Shown here: one piece after another, positions 37,203 through 46,108 of the stretch
How the letters are laid out: each line of letters starts with the position of its first letter
How positions within the stretch are numbered: the stretch's first letter is position 1
NCBI RefSeq assembly: GCF_001712755.1
Contig: NZ_MDKC01000033.1
Coordinates: 242,761 to 306,760, forward strand
Source of the DNA: Gottfriedia luciferensis
GTDB taxonomy: Bacteria; Bacillota; Bacilli; Bacillales; Bacillaceae_G
DNA length: 64,000 nt
Reading direction: 5' to 3'
Made by a program: the position numbers and the translations under genes
The notes under the pieces: model-generated
The model's input: only the letters and a program-made list of their open reading frames with translations
What the model was told of the DNA's origin: nothing
The model's database searches: none

Positions 37203-38001
37203 AGTAAATGACGAACTAAAATCTTATCACGCCAGTATCATCAAAAAAAATCGACGCAAAAAGCTACTCATATTTTTCGTCCAACTATTAATTATAATTA
37301 TCTTTTTTATAGCTTGGGAGCTTTTAAGTCATCGAAAAATAATTGATCCATTATTGTTTAGTTCACCTACTAAAATTTTCGATTTACTCCGTGCAAAATT
37401 AGGAGATGGCTCTATTTATCATGATGCTATGACAACTATCACTGAAACACTCGTTGGATTTATTTTAGGAACAATTCTTGGGATCATTCTGGCAATCATA
37501 CTTTGGTGGTATCCATTTGCCTCAAAGGTACTTGATCCATTCTTAGTAGTCTTTAATGCCATGCCAAAAGTCGCTCTTGGTCCAATCATTATCGTCATTT
37601 TTGGCCCCTCATATTCGTCCATAATCGCAATGGGGATCATTATAAGCTTTGTCATAACAGCGCTGGTAATTTATCAAGCCTTTTTACAGGTAGATGAAAA
37701 TTACGTAAAAGTGATTAAAAGTTTTGGTGCTACAAAAACTCAAATCTTTAAAAATGTCATCTTTCCTGCTAGTATACCTACCGTCATTTCAACATTAAAA
37801 GTAAATGTCGGATTAGCTTGGGTAGGAGTGATTGTCGGAGAGTTCTTAGTTTCAAAAAACGGTCTTGGCTATTTAATCGTATATGGCTTCCAAGTATTTA
37901 ATTTCACTCTTGTTCTAATGAGCGTATTAATCATAAGTGTATGTGCTGCTTTGATGTATATTATTGTTGAATATATTGAGAGAAAAACAATAAAGAAGTA
38001 A
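37195..38001 (+). CDS. ytlD: ABC transporter permease (YtlD-like)
   Basis: 268 residues from a GTG at 37195, overlapping the end of the ATPase gene by 8 bases; GGAGTTGGAG lies just upstream. A longer frame upstream only reads the ATPase gene in another frame. Six membrane helices are visible, and the coupling-loop EAA-like segment (KVIKSFGATKTQIFKNVIFPASIP) is clear. Typical BPD_transp_1/SsuC family. Confidence 0.9.
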   Translation: MDKVNDELKSYHASIIKKNRRKKLLIFFVQLLIIIIFFIAWELLSHRKIIDPLLFSSPTKIFDLLRAKLGDGSIYHDAMTTITETLVGFILGTILGIILAIILWWYPFASKVLDPFLVVFNAMPKVALGPIIIVIFGPSYSSIIAMGIIISFVITALVIYQAFLQVDENYVKVIKSFGATKTQIFKNVIFPASIPTVISTLKVNVGLAWVGVIVGEFLVSKNGLGYLIVYGFQVFNFTLVLMSVLIISVCAALMYIIVEYIERKTIKK

Positions 38002-38034
38002 TTTGGAGTAATATGAGAAAAAGTATAGGAACAT

Positions 38035-38066
38035 AAAAAAGCTCACTTAATTTAGTGAGCTTTTTT
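38035..38066 (+). terminator. Terminator of ytlACD
   Basis: AAAAAAGCTCACT pairs with AGTGAGCTTTTTT. A nearly identical stem closes ytkD at 38803-38832, on the other side of the repeat region. Confidence 0.85.
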
Positions 38067-38130
38067 CCACGCTGTTGAAAAACAACCTTGTCAATTAACT
38101 TACCAAATTTTCATAAAGGAGTAGAGTGAT

Positions 38131-38255
38131 GTTGATTTCCACTACAGGATGCTCGCTTTCCATGGGGCGAGACCTGAGCCTCCTCGGCGAGCCTGCGGGG
38201 TCTCAGCCTTCCCGCTTATCCCATAGGAGTCGAGCACCCCTCCGTTCCAATCAAC
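38131..38255. repeat. GC-rich interspersed repeat of Bacillaceae type
   Basis: About 125 bp, far richer in G+C than its surroundings, bounded by GTTGATT and AATCAAC and containing CTCCTCGGCG and GCGGGGTCTC. It has strong internal self-pairing (GGCGAGACC against GGTCTC, GATGCTCG against CGAGCA). I recognise the general type from many Bacillaceae intergenic regions, but know no accepted function. Confidence 0.6.
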
Positions 38256-38388
38256 TTATTCATCAAAAAGAAGTCTGCAATAAAAAATAATCAAATAGCC
38301 TTTACTTAGAGTACACTAACAGTAATTTTTTAATCAGTTTGTAAGTTAATTAAGATTGAACATCAACTTAAAAAACAAAAAAGATAAA

Positions 38389-38770
38389 TTGGCTTCTCAT
38401 AAGGACTTCATGAGTATGTATATTAGCACAAACTTGATATTTGGTTACTCGTAAGGGCTCAATGAGTAAGTAATTAGCACAAACTTGATATTTGGTTACT
38501 CATAAGAGCTTCATGAGAATGTACAAAGGCAAAAACATGATAATTGGTTACTCATAAGGGCTTCATGAGTATGTACAAAGGCAAAAACATGATAATTGGT
38601 TACTCATAAGGGCTTCATGAGTATGTATATTAGCACAAACTTGATATTTGGTTACTCATAAGGACTTCATGAGTATCTATATTAACAAAAACATGATAAT
38701 TGGTTACTCATAAAGGCTTCATGAGTAAGTACAAAAGCAAAATTATGATAATTGATTACTCATGAATCTT
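38389..38770. repeat. 52-bp tandem repeat array, seven units plus a partial eighth
   Basis: TTGGTTACTCAT-type unit starts fall at 38389, 38441, 38492, 38544, 38596, 38648, 38700 and 38752, so the period is 52 (once 51). Each unit begins with a stem TACTCAT...ATGAGTA. Two variants of the second half alternate in blocks: one with TATTAGCACAAACTTGATAT, the other with ACAAAGGCAAAAACATGAT. There are no unique spacers, so it is not a CRISPR, and no reading frame. Confidence 0.9.
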
Positions 38771-38802
38771 ATATTACGATGTAAAATTTATAATGAAACA
38801 CT

Positions 38803-38832
38803 AAAAAAGCTCACTTATAAAAGTGAGCTTTT
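38803..38832 (-). terminator. ytkD terminator
   Basis: AAAAGCTCACTT pairs with AAGTGAGCTTTT; the ytkD stop codon lies in the loop. Confidence 0.85.
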
Positions 38833-39294
38833 CTTAGTATTTAAGTAACTTAAACTTTGTGAAAATACTTCGTCGCGCATGATAAAACTAAATCGGCGAT
38901 CTTTTTTTATGTTTGGTGGAAATTCGTCTAACAATACAGGGCCGTTTGTTTCAAAATAGTGCTTTTGTGTTAAAAGTTCTCCTATTTCGGCAAAATAAAT
39001 ATTTTTTATGATAATTTTATCCTTACCTGTAACACGGTATTGCCCTAAATAATTAATTTTAGATACATTTCCACCTGTTTCTTCTAAAACTTCACGTTTA
39101 GCTGCTTCTTCAGGTGATTCACCTTCCTCGACTTTTCCGCCTGGGAATTCGTATCCTCTTCTTTGATGGTCTGTAAGTAACCATTGGTCATTGTATTTAC
39201 AAATAACCCAAACATGTTTTGGAGCGGGTGAAAATGGATGTTTCTCAAACGATAATTCAACTGTATTATGGTAAAAATCTTTAAATATGTACAT
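38815..39294 (-). CDS. ytkD: YtkD, Nudix hydrolase
   Basis: 159 residues. The Nudix box G-x5-E-x7-REVLEETGG is complete (from GGKVEEGESPEEA, near residues 52-75). B. subtilis YtkD is a nucleoside triphosphatase that can sanitise oxidised nucleotides; the related RppH-like activity is also discussed. Overall similarity, including RGYEFPGGKVE and KFSFIMRD-like C terminus, fits YtkD closely. The stop codon is inside the terminator loop. It is in the B. subtilis position between ytlD and yidD. Confidence 0.9.
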   Translation of the reverse strand: MYIFKDFYHNTVELSFEKHPFSPAPKHVWVICKYNDQWLLTDHQRRGYEFPGGKVEEGESPEEAAKREVLEETGGNVSKINYLGQYRVTGKDKIIIKNIYFAEIGELLTQKHYFETNGPVLLDEFPPNIKKDRRFSFIMRDEVFSQSLSYLNTKKSSLL

Positions 39295-39460
39295 TTTAAC
39301 CTTCCTACATTCATACTTGTTTTTCCATTGTACTATTTCTATTAAAATGTTTCATCATTATTGAAATAATATTCCTGAAACTTTATGAAAATATTTGATT
39401 GCCTTGCAAATTGGACAGTATACTATATCATAGTAGTATAACTATTTAGGAGGATATAGT

Positions 39461-39607
39461 ATGACTGGAGTATTTGTTGTTAGTGGAATTATTATCGTTG
39501 TTGTATTCGGTGCTTTCGTTCTAACTGTAAATAAAGGCTATGGTGTCCAACATAAAGTCGATAAGCTAGAAGACGTAAAAATGAAAAATAACCATGATGA
39601 GAAATAA
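39461..39607 (+). CDS. YtzI-like small membrane protein
   Basis: 48 residues: one N-terminal membrane helix (residues 3-23, FVVSGIIIVVVFGAFVL) followed by a hydrophilic tail with NKGYGVQHKVDKLED. AGGAGG lies at the right distance before the ATG. Resembles the short YtzI family of unknown function. It lies 25 bases upstream of yidD and may be cotranscribed with it. Confidence 0.65.
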   Translation: MTGVFVVSGIIIVVVFGAFVLTVNKGYGVQHKVDKLEDVKMKNNHDEK

Positions 39608-39631
39608 TTCTAGCAGACGAAAGGTTTGTAT

Positions 39632-39886
39632 ATGAATAAAATTTTAATTGGAATCATTAGATTTTATCAAAAATGGATTTCACCTGCAACGCCACCATCA
39701 TGTAGATTCTATCCTACTTGCTCTAGTTATGGACTAGAGGCAATACAAACCCATGGTGCACTTAAAGGATCTTATTTAACGACTAAAAGAATACTTAAGT
39801 GTCACCCACTACATCCAGGTGGATATGATCCAGTACCTGATAAAATAAATAAAGAAACAAAAAAAGATACGGTCAAAGAAACTTGA
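39632..39886 (+). CDS. yidD: Membrane protein insertion efficiency factor YidD
   Basis: 84 residues from the ATG at 39632 behind [34 protein letters not shown] is the YidD/HLP signature segment, in the order [11 protein letters not shown] and HGALKGSYL; the cysteines are conserved. The protein sits at the inner membrane face and aids YidC-dependent insertion in E. coli. The B. subtilis homologue is ytjA. Confidence 0.92.
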   Translation: MNKILIGIIRFYQKWISPATPPSCRFYPTCSSYGLEAIQTHGALKGSYLTTKRILKCHPLHPGGYDPVPDKINKETKKDTVKET

Positions 39887-39919
39887 AATGAATAACAAGT
39901 TTAATTTGATCGTATTTTT

Positions 39920-41044
39920 TTACTTAGTTATTTCAACTAAAGAAGTATATTTATAAATCTTTTTAGAAATGCTTCGGATTCTCTCTTCATCCACTTCTAC
40001 CCCTAAACCAGGGCCAACTGGTACTTTAACTTTTCCATTTATTAAAGCTACCTCTGGAAAAATGAGATCATGCTCCCAATGTCTAGATGAAGCCGAAATA
40101 TCTCCAGGTATTGTAAATCCGGGAAGAGATGCTAATGCAACGTTTTGAATTCTTGAAATCCCGGTTTCAATCATGCCTCCAACCCAAATTGGAATATTCT
40201 TTTCAACACAATAATCATGAATTTCAATTGATTTAGTTAATCCCCCGACTCTTCCAGGCTTTACGGTAATAATTTTGCAAGCGTTTAATTCATATGCTAT
40301 TTGAATATCCTCTAATGAACAAATACTTTCGTCTAAACAAACTGGAGTAGAAATTTCCTTTTGAAGAATGGCGTGCTCGATGAATTGTCGGTCGCCGAAG
40401 GGCTGTTCTATCATTAACAGATTAAATTCATCTAATTTTTTTAGTTTCGGAATGTCTTCAATTGAATAATCTGAATTGGCATCAATCATTAGAGGGATTG
40501 TTGGATAGCTATTTCGTATAGTTGAGACAATTTCGTAATCATTTTCCTTTGAAACTTTAATTTTAAATCGTTCATAGCCTTCTGTTATATATGCACTAAT
40601 TTGTTTCAACATTTTTATTGGCTCGTCTATACTAATTACAACCCCAACTGGTATCTCTGCCTTATTGCCCCCTAAAGCTTGTGCTAAACTGATTGAATTT
40701 AGTTTACTATACAAATCCCAAACTGCACCTTCAAGCCCAGATTTAGCCATTTGATTGCCTTTAAATTGATTGAATCGTGTAGCGACATCACTTGGATGAT
40801 TAAACTGTTTTTTAAATAAGATCGGTATAAAGAAATCCTGTAAAGTATGAAGTGCAGTTTGAATCGTTTCCTCTGTATACCAAGGCTCTGAAAAAGCAAC
40901 GACTTCTCCGTAACCACATATTCCATTAGCATCTAAAATTTTAACAATAATACTTTCACGTTTTTCATATGTACCATAGCTTGTTTTAAAAGGTACTTTT
41001 AGAGGCTGTTCTATTAAAAATAATTCAATTTGCCTTATCAACAT
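39920..41044 (-). CDS. menC: o-Succinylbenzoate synthase
   Basis: 374 residues of the enolase superfamily. KIKVS (first catalytic Lys), MIDANSDYS, EQPF, CLDES (metal ligands) and KPGRVGG (second Lys) are in the usual order, so the site is complete. It dehydrates SHCHC to o-succinylbenzoate in menaquinone synthesis; this branch (NSAR/OSBS) may also racemise N-acyl amino acids, but the men context favours MenC. It starts 12 bases after menE. Confidence 0.92.
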   Translation of the reverse strand: MLIRQIELFLIEQPLKVPFKTSYGTYEKRESIIVKILDANGICGYGEVVAFSEPWYTEETIQTALHTLQDFFIPILFKKQFNHPSDVATRFNQFKGNQMAKSGLEGAVWDLYSKLNSISLAQALGGNKAEIPVGVVISIDEPIKMLKQISAYITEGYERFKIKVSKENDYEIVSTIRNSYPTIPLMIDANSDYSIEDIPKLKKLDEFNLLMIEQPFGDRQFIEHAILQKEISTPVCLDESICSLEDIQIAYELNACKIITVKPGRVGGLTKSIEIHDYCVEKNIPIWVGGMIETGISRIQNVALASLPGFTIPGDISASSRHWEHDLIFPEVALINGKVKVPVGPGLGVEVDEERIRSISKKIYKYTSLVEITK

Positions 41045-41055
41045 GTTTATTCCCC

Positions 41056-42498
41056 TTATAGAAGCTTAAGTAGCTCTCTTCTAACTAACTTGTTTGTTGC
41101 ATTTCTTGGTAAGTTGTCTACATAAAATATTTCTTTTGGAATTTTATACCCTGCGATTTTATCTCGACAAAACTCGATTAGTTCTTCTTGTGACGGAGGA
41201 TTAGAGGATTTACTTACAACAAATCCAACAGGTACTTTTCCCCAATTTGGGTCTTCTTTGCCTGTTACACCAGCTTCAATGATATCTGGATGCGATAATA
41301 ATACTGATTCAATCTCTGCTGGATATATATTCTCTCCACCGGAAATAATTAAGTCACTTCGACGGTCAACTACAAATAAAAAACCATCCTCATCTACATA
41401 ACCCAAATCACCCGTATATAGATACTCAGATGAATCAGTTAACTTAGTAAGTTTATAATAACCTTTGCTCACGTTCGGTCCCTTCACTACAATTTCTCCT
41501 ACTTCTTTTGGTAAACAAGTTCGTTGATCGTCTCTTATTTCTAGCGTACATCCAAATAAAGCTTTACCAGCCGAACCAATTTTAGAAAGCATATATTCAG
41601 GAGAAAGCGTTGCAATTTGTGAACAAGTTTCAGTCATGCCGTATGTTTGATAGACTGGCACATTTAATGCTCTTGCCTTTTGTAAAAGAGGTAACGGAGC
41701 AGGTCCTCCACCAAGTAAAGCTGCCCTTACATTGTTTAATTCATTTGTACCCTCAACAATTGTCAAAATGTCATTTAATACTTTTGTTACGACAGATAGA
41801 ATTGTTACATTATGCTTTTTGACACAGTCCTTAATGGTATGTGCATCTGCTTTATTCGTTAACACAATTTTCATGCCATAAATCGCACTTTTATATACAG
41901 TAGATAAACCACCTACATGGAACATTGGCAAACAGACTAGCCATACATCCTTATGATCTAATCCTAAATTTAATACTGAGGCAATTGCGCTGCTCCAATG
42001 ATTAAAATAAGTTTGTAAAACTGCTTTTGGGAAACCTGTTGTACCAGAGGTGTACATCATAGTTGCGATTTTATCACCATCAAAATTAGACTTAATCGGA
42101 AATTCCTTTGATTTACTGTTCTCTATTTCATTTATATTTAACAGTTTTATATTTTCAGGAATCTTCACCGTATTTGATTTGGCTACGATCAAAAATTCAG
42201 AATCACTATTTTCTAATTGATAGACTATTTCGTCATCACTTAATCTTATATTCAGTAAAATTGATGTTGCCCCGATATAATGAAGTGCATAAACAACTTC
42301 TATAAATTCAATGGAATTATTCATTAAAACCGAAACGTGGGATCCGTCTTTTATGCCAAGATGGTGAAATTTATAAGCAAGATTTATAACTCGATTATGT
42401 AAATCCTTAAACGTAATTTCTTCCCCATCTGTTGCAATTGCTATTCGATTAGGAGTTAATCTGACTCTCTCAAGCAAAAAATTCGGAATTTGATTCAT
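41056..42498 (-). CDS. menE: o-Succinylbenzoate-CoA ligase
   Basis: 480 residues from the ATG at 42498 (AGGAAG eight bases upstream; a GTG three codons earlier is less likely). ANL-family adenylating enzyme: TMMYTSGTTGFPKAVLQT P-loop near residue 148, YGMTETCSQ, YTGDLGYVDEDGFL, and NATNKLVRRELL with the catalytic Lys near the C terminus. It activates o-succinylbenzoate with CoA. A terminator separates it from menB, so menE-menC form their own unit. Confidence 0.93.
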   Translation of the reverse strand: MNQIPNFLLERVRLTPNRIAIATDGEEITFKDLHNRVINLAYKFHHLGIKDGSHVSVLMNNSIEFIEVVYALHYIGATSILLNIRLSDDEIVYQLENSDSEFLIVAKSNTVKIPENIKLLNINEIENSKSKEFPIKSNFDGDKIATMMYTSGTTGFPKAVLQTYFNHWSSAIASVLNLGLDHKDVWLVCLPMFHVGGLSTVYKSAIYGMKIVLTNKADAHTIKDCVKKHNVTILSVVTKVLNDILTIVEGTNELNNVRAALLGGGPAPLPLLQKARALNVPVYQTYGMTETCSQIATLSPEYMLSKIGSAGKALFGCTLEIRDDQRTCLPKEVGEIVVKGPNVSKGYYKLTKLTDSSEYLYTGDLGYVDEDGFLFVVDRRSDLIISGGENIYPAEIESVLLSHPDIIEAGVTGKEDPNWGKVPVGFVVSKSSNPPSQEELIEFCRDKIAGYKIPKEIFYVDNLPRNATNKLVRRELLKLL

Positions 42499-42663
42499 CA
42501 AAAACACTTCCTGACTATTATCAAAATTTACAAAAGTTTATTTTAAAAACGCTCTCCTATTGGTGAGCATTTAGACGGAGAGATGCGTAGTTATACTTAT
42601 ACTTAATTCATAAAATGAGCAACTACATTAAGGTTTCTTCTCCGTTGCAAATTTAATGTGCAA

Positions 42664-42692
42664 AAAAAGCTTGATGATTTCTCATCAAGCTT
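42664..42692 (-). terminator. Terminator of the menFDHB operon
   Basis: AAGCTTGATGA pairs with TCATCAAGCTT, followed by TTTTTG on the minus strand. Confidence 0.85.
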
Positions 42693-42707
42693 CTATCTTC
42701 TTTCAAA

Positions 42708-43526
42708 TCAAGGAAAACGTGGGAATTTATCGAAATCAGGTGTACGTTTTTCTTTAAATGCATCGCGGCCTTCTTTTGCTTCCTCAGTTGTGTAGTAAAG
42801 AAGTGTAGCATCTCCAGCTAGCTGTTGAAGTCCAGCTAAACCGTCTGTATCTGCATTCATTGCTGCTTTTAAGAAGCGAAGTGCAGTTGGACTTTTTTCA
42901 AGCATTTCTTCAGCCCATTTAACTGTTTCAGCTTCTAATTCTTCTAATGGTACTACTTTGTTAACTAAGCCCATATCTAATGCTTCTTGTGCATTATATT
43001 GACGGCATAGGTACCAAATTTCACGAGCTTTTTTGTGCCCAACAATACGAGCTAAATAGCCAGAGCCATAACCAGCATCAAAGCTACCAACCTTAGGACC
43101 AGTTTGTCCAAATTTAGCGTTTTCAGCTGCGATTGTTAAGTCACATACTACGTTTAATACGTTACCTCCACCAATTGCATAACCAGCTACCATTGCAATT
43201 ACAGGTTTTGGAATAACGCGAATTAAGCGTTGTAAATCTAATACATTCAGGCGAGGAATGCGGTCTTGTCCAACATAACCACCGTGTCCGCGAACACTTT
43301 GGTCTCCTCCAGAACAGAATGCTTTTCCACCTTCACCTGTTAAAATAATAACACCAATTTTTTCGTCGTCTCTTGCATAAGCAAAAGCATCAATCATTTC
43401 TGATACTGTTAATGGTGTAAATGCGTTATGTACGTGTGGACGATTGATTGAAATTTTAGCAATTCCATTATATGTAGAATATAAAATTTCTTCATATTTT
43501 CTTTCTTGTACCCATTCAATAGTCAT
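42708..43526 (-). CDS. menB: 1,4-Dihydroxy-2-naphthoyl-CoA synthase
   Basis: 272 residues of the crotonase fold. [15 protein letters not shown] near residue 67 and [42 protein letters not shown] are the MenB signature. The Asp at GSFDAGYG and the Tyr-rich C terminus ([16 protein letters not shown]) are conserved. It cyclises o-succinylbenzoyl-CoA to DHNA-CoA. Its ATG overlaps the menH stop by 4 bases. Confidence 0.97.
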   Translation of the reverse strand: MTIEWVQERKYEEILYSTYNGIAKISINRPHVHNAFTPLTVSEMIDAFAYARDDEKIGVIILTGEGGKAFCSGGDQSVRGHGGYVGQDRIPRLNVLDLQRLIRVIPKPVIAMVAGYAIGGGNVLNVVCDLTIAAENAKFGQTGPKVGSFDAGYGSGYLARIVGHKKAREIWYLCRQYNAQEALDMGLVNKVVPLEELEAETVKWAEEMLEKSPTALRFLKAAMNADTDGLAGLQQLAGDATLLYYTTEEAKEGRDAFKEKRTPDFDKFPRFP

Positions 43527-44350
43527 GAAATTTCCTCCTTTTCACTTTTCAATAAAAACCCAATTACTATTGTAGCAAATTTTTTCGAATGTTCCACATG
43601 AATTGCATGGCCTGCATGTGGAATTTTAATAATTTCGCTATTTTCTAGCCTCTCGTTCATTTTCCCCATTATTAAACAAAACTTTTCATCATATTCTCCA
43701 CAAACTAATAAAGTCGGTTTTTTAAATTGCTTCAAGTCACCCCATAGAGATGGTTGAATGCCCGTTCCCATCCCTTTTAGACTATTACTTAAGCCAATTG
43801 GTGACTGATTTAATCTTCCTTGTTTAATCTTTTGTTGTGAATCTGATGGCAAATTCTTTTGAGTTGAAAATAACGGAATGTTTTCCCAATAATTAACAAA
43901 TACTTCAATACCTTCATTTAGGATCATTGAAGATAAATGATTGTCTTGTTCGATTCGAGCTAATCTTTCACTTTCAGTTTTAAGACCAGCCGTACAGCTT
44001 TCTAAAATAAGCGATTTAATTTTTGTTGGATAGGCTAAAGCGAAATAGAGGGCTAGTCTACCACCCATTGAATAGCCTAATAGATGCACAGAATCAATTT
44101 GCTTTTGTTCTAAAAAATCATGTAAATCTTTAGCAGCAAATTCCATTCTGTACCGCTCATCATTTTTCGGACAATCTGTCTTTCCATGTCCTAATAAATC
44201 AATTGCTATTACATGATAGTTTCGTTCTAGTTTACTTATTAAACTTCCCCATGTCTCCTTTGAACCTGTAAAACCATGCAATAATAATATAGTTTGCCCT
44301 TGGCCAGATTCAATGTATGAATATGTGACCTCATTTATTTTAATTTCCAT
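43523..44350 (-). CDS. menH: 2-Succinyl-6-hydroxy-2,4-cyclohexadiene-1-carboxylate synthase
   Basis: 275 residues from the ATG at 44350, behind a weak AGGTG. Alpha/beta hydrolase: [12 protein letters not shown] (oxyanion region) near residue 24, [12 protein letters not shown] with the nucleophile Ser near residue 93, and HAGHAIHVE with the catalytic His near residue 250. It eliminates pyruvate from SEPHCHC in menaquinone synthesis. It follows menD by few bases and overlaps menB. Confidence 0.93.
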   Translation of the reverse strand: MEIKINEVTYSYIESGQGQTILLLHGFTGSKETWGSLISKLERNYHVIAIDLLGHGKTDCPKNDERYRMEFAAKDLHDFLEQKQIDSVHLLGYSMGGRLALYFALAYPTKIKSLILESCTAGLKTESERLARIEQDNHLSSMILNEGIEVFVNYWENIPLFSTQKNLPSDSQQKIKQGRLNQSPIGLSNSLKGMGTGIQPSLWGDLKQFKKPTLLVCGEYDEKFCLIMGKMNERLENSEIIKIPHAGHAIHVEHSKKFATIVIGFLLKSEKEEIS

Positions 44351-44368
44351 GAACAAGAACACCTAATT

Positions 44369-46108
44369 TCATTTCTCGTATTCTGCTTTTACAATGCTCC
44401 AAACTTTTTGATGAAGATCATAATTTTCTTTCCGATTTGTCTGAATTTCAATTACATGTAATCCATTATTCTTTTTAGCTAATTCATCTTCAAGTTCAAA
44501 CCAATTATGAATTTTTGTATGAACACCACCAAAAAGGGCAGTTGCATGCTCGAATTCCAATCCTAAAGGAGTTCCGAATAAGTCTTCAAAATGTTTTTCT
44601 TCTTTAGATTGAGGTAAAAATGAGAAGATTCCACCCCCATCATTATTAACAAGAATCACTCTTAAAGGTAAATGATGTAGTTTTGAAAGGACTAGACTAT
44701 TTAAATCATGATAGAAAGATAAATCTCCAATTAATAATGTGACACTCTCTCCAGCTGCTGCCATCCCTAATGCGGTTGCAATTGTCCCATCTATTCCATT
44801 TACCCCTCGATTACAATCAATTTTTAACTTTTTAGATTGATTATGTAAAAACGTATCCACATCACGAATAGGCATACTGTTTGAAACAAACAATGTACTT
44901 TCTTCAATTAGATTTTTTGCTAATACTTGAACGATTTTCCCTTCAAAAAGTTCATCAAACTGTTCTGCTTGTTGTAGTCCACTTTTTGTTTTTTCATTAA
45001 TTGTTTTCCATTTATTCAACCAATCTAATTCTTGATTATTTGTCTTCTGATATGACTCCAAAATTGCATTACAAAATTGGATATCATCACAAGAAATCAT
45101 TTGCGTTGCTTTTAACGTCGGATCCCTCCATAAGTCTCCTTCATCAATTACAATTAGCTCGCAATCTTTTTGCTTTTGTATATATTGGCTAAACGTTTTA
45201 GACACAGGCATTGCCCCGAATCGTACGATAACTTCGGAATCAAGCGAATCAACAATGTCTTCAAATCGAAGAAATGTATCATATGTATCAATTACATTCG
45301 AGTCTTCATTACCATTAATCGTTCTTCCATTTGAAAGAGGATCACATAGAACTGGGTAGTCTAATAAATTCCCTAAAGATTTAATCTTCTTTAAAGCGCC
45401 TTCTTCAACATAAGGTCCACAAACTAATAAGCCTTTTCTTTTTGATTGAAAAAGCTTGGTAAACTCATTACTTGTTTCATTTGAAATTGTCGCTAGAGTT
45501 TCAGTAAGTATTGTGTGAGCAGAATTTTTACGCTTTCCTGCTGAGAATAAGTCATCAATCGAAAAATTTGGAACTAGTGGTTCTCGAAGTGGCACATTCA
45601 TATGTACGGGCCCCATTGGAGCGGTCACACATGAACGGTACAGTCGATTAACACTTGAACGCGCATATTCGTACATAGCTTCCGAAGCCTCTGGTAAGGC
45701 TAGCTCAATGAATTTTTTTACAAATGAACCGTATAATCCAATTTGATTCATAGCTTGTGGTGCACCTATATCTCTAAGCTCATGTGGCCGATCGGCTGTC
45801 AGTACGATCAATGGAATTCTAGATTCCTTTGCTTCAGAAATGGCTGGCATATAATTTGCAGCTGCTGTTCCAGAAGTACAGATCAAAACTGTAGGCTGTT
45901 TCGTACTTTTAGCGATTCCTAAAGCAAAAAAAGCCGCCCCTCTTTCATCTACTGCAATAAATGACTTTAATTTTGGATGCTCATTTACTAACATCGATAT
46001 TGGTGTAGAGCGTGATCCAGGACTTATTACAACGTTTTTAATATTTAATGCACTTATTTCATCTACAAGAGCACCAATATACTTTGTTAGTGCTTCATTA
46101 TCTTTCAT
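44369..46108 (-). CDS. menD: MenD (SEPHCHC synthase)
   Basis: 579 residues, thiamin diphosphate-dependent. ISPGSRSTPIS near residue 30 and VDERGAAFFALG (with the cofactor-activating Glu) near residue 54 are at the N terminus; the diphosphate-metal segment GDLSFYHDLNSL lies near residue 468. It joins isochorismate with 2-oxoglutarate. Its start overlaps menF by 11 bases, so translation is coupled. Confidence 0.96.
   Translation of the reverse strand: MKDNEALTKYIGALVDEISALNIKNVVISPGSRSTPISMLVNEHPKLKSFIAVDERGAAFFALGIAKSTKQPTVLICTSGTAAANYMPAISEAKESRIPLIVLTADRPHELRDIGAPQAMNQIGLYGSFVKKFIELALPEASEAMYEYARSSVNRLYRSCVTAPMGPVHMNVPLREPLVPNFSIDDLFSAGKRKNSAHTILTETLATISNETSNEFTKLFQSKRKGLLVCGPYVEEGALKKIKSLGNLLDYPVLCDPLSNGRTINGNEDSNVIDTYDTFLRFEDIVDSLDSEVIVRFGAMPVSKTFSQYIQKQKDCELIVIDEGDLWRDPTLKATQMISCDDIQFCNAILESYQKTNNQELDWLNKWKTINEKTKSGLQQAEQFDELFEGKIVQVLAKNLIEESTLFVSNSMPIRDVDTFLHNQSKKLKIDCNRGVNGIDGTIATALGMAAAGESVTLLIGDLSFYHDLNSLVLSKLHHLPLRVILVNNDGGGIFSFLPQSKEEKHFEDLFGTPLGLEFEHATALFGGVHTKIHNWFELEDELAKKNNGLHVIEIQTNRKENYDLHQKVWSIVKAEYEK

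Noticed and set aside
38389..38770. CRISPR array
   Set aside because: The 52-bp units are contiguous and similar along their whole length; there are no unique spacers and no cas genes.
39084..39314. Second minus-strand frame overlapping ytkD
   Set aside because: It is the ytkD region in another frame, without ribosome binding site.
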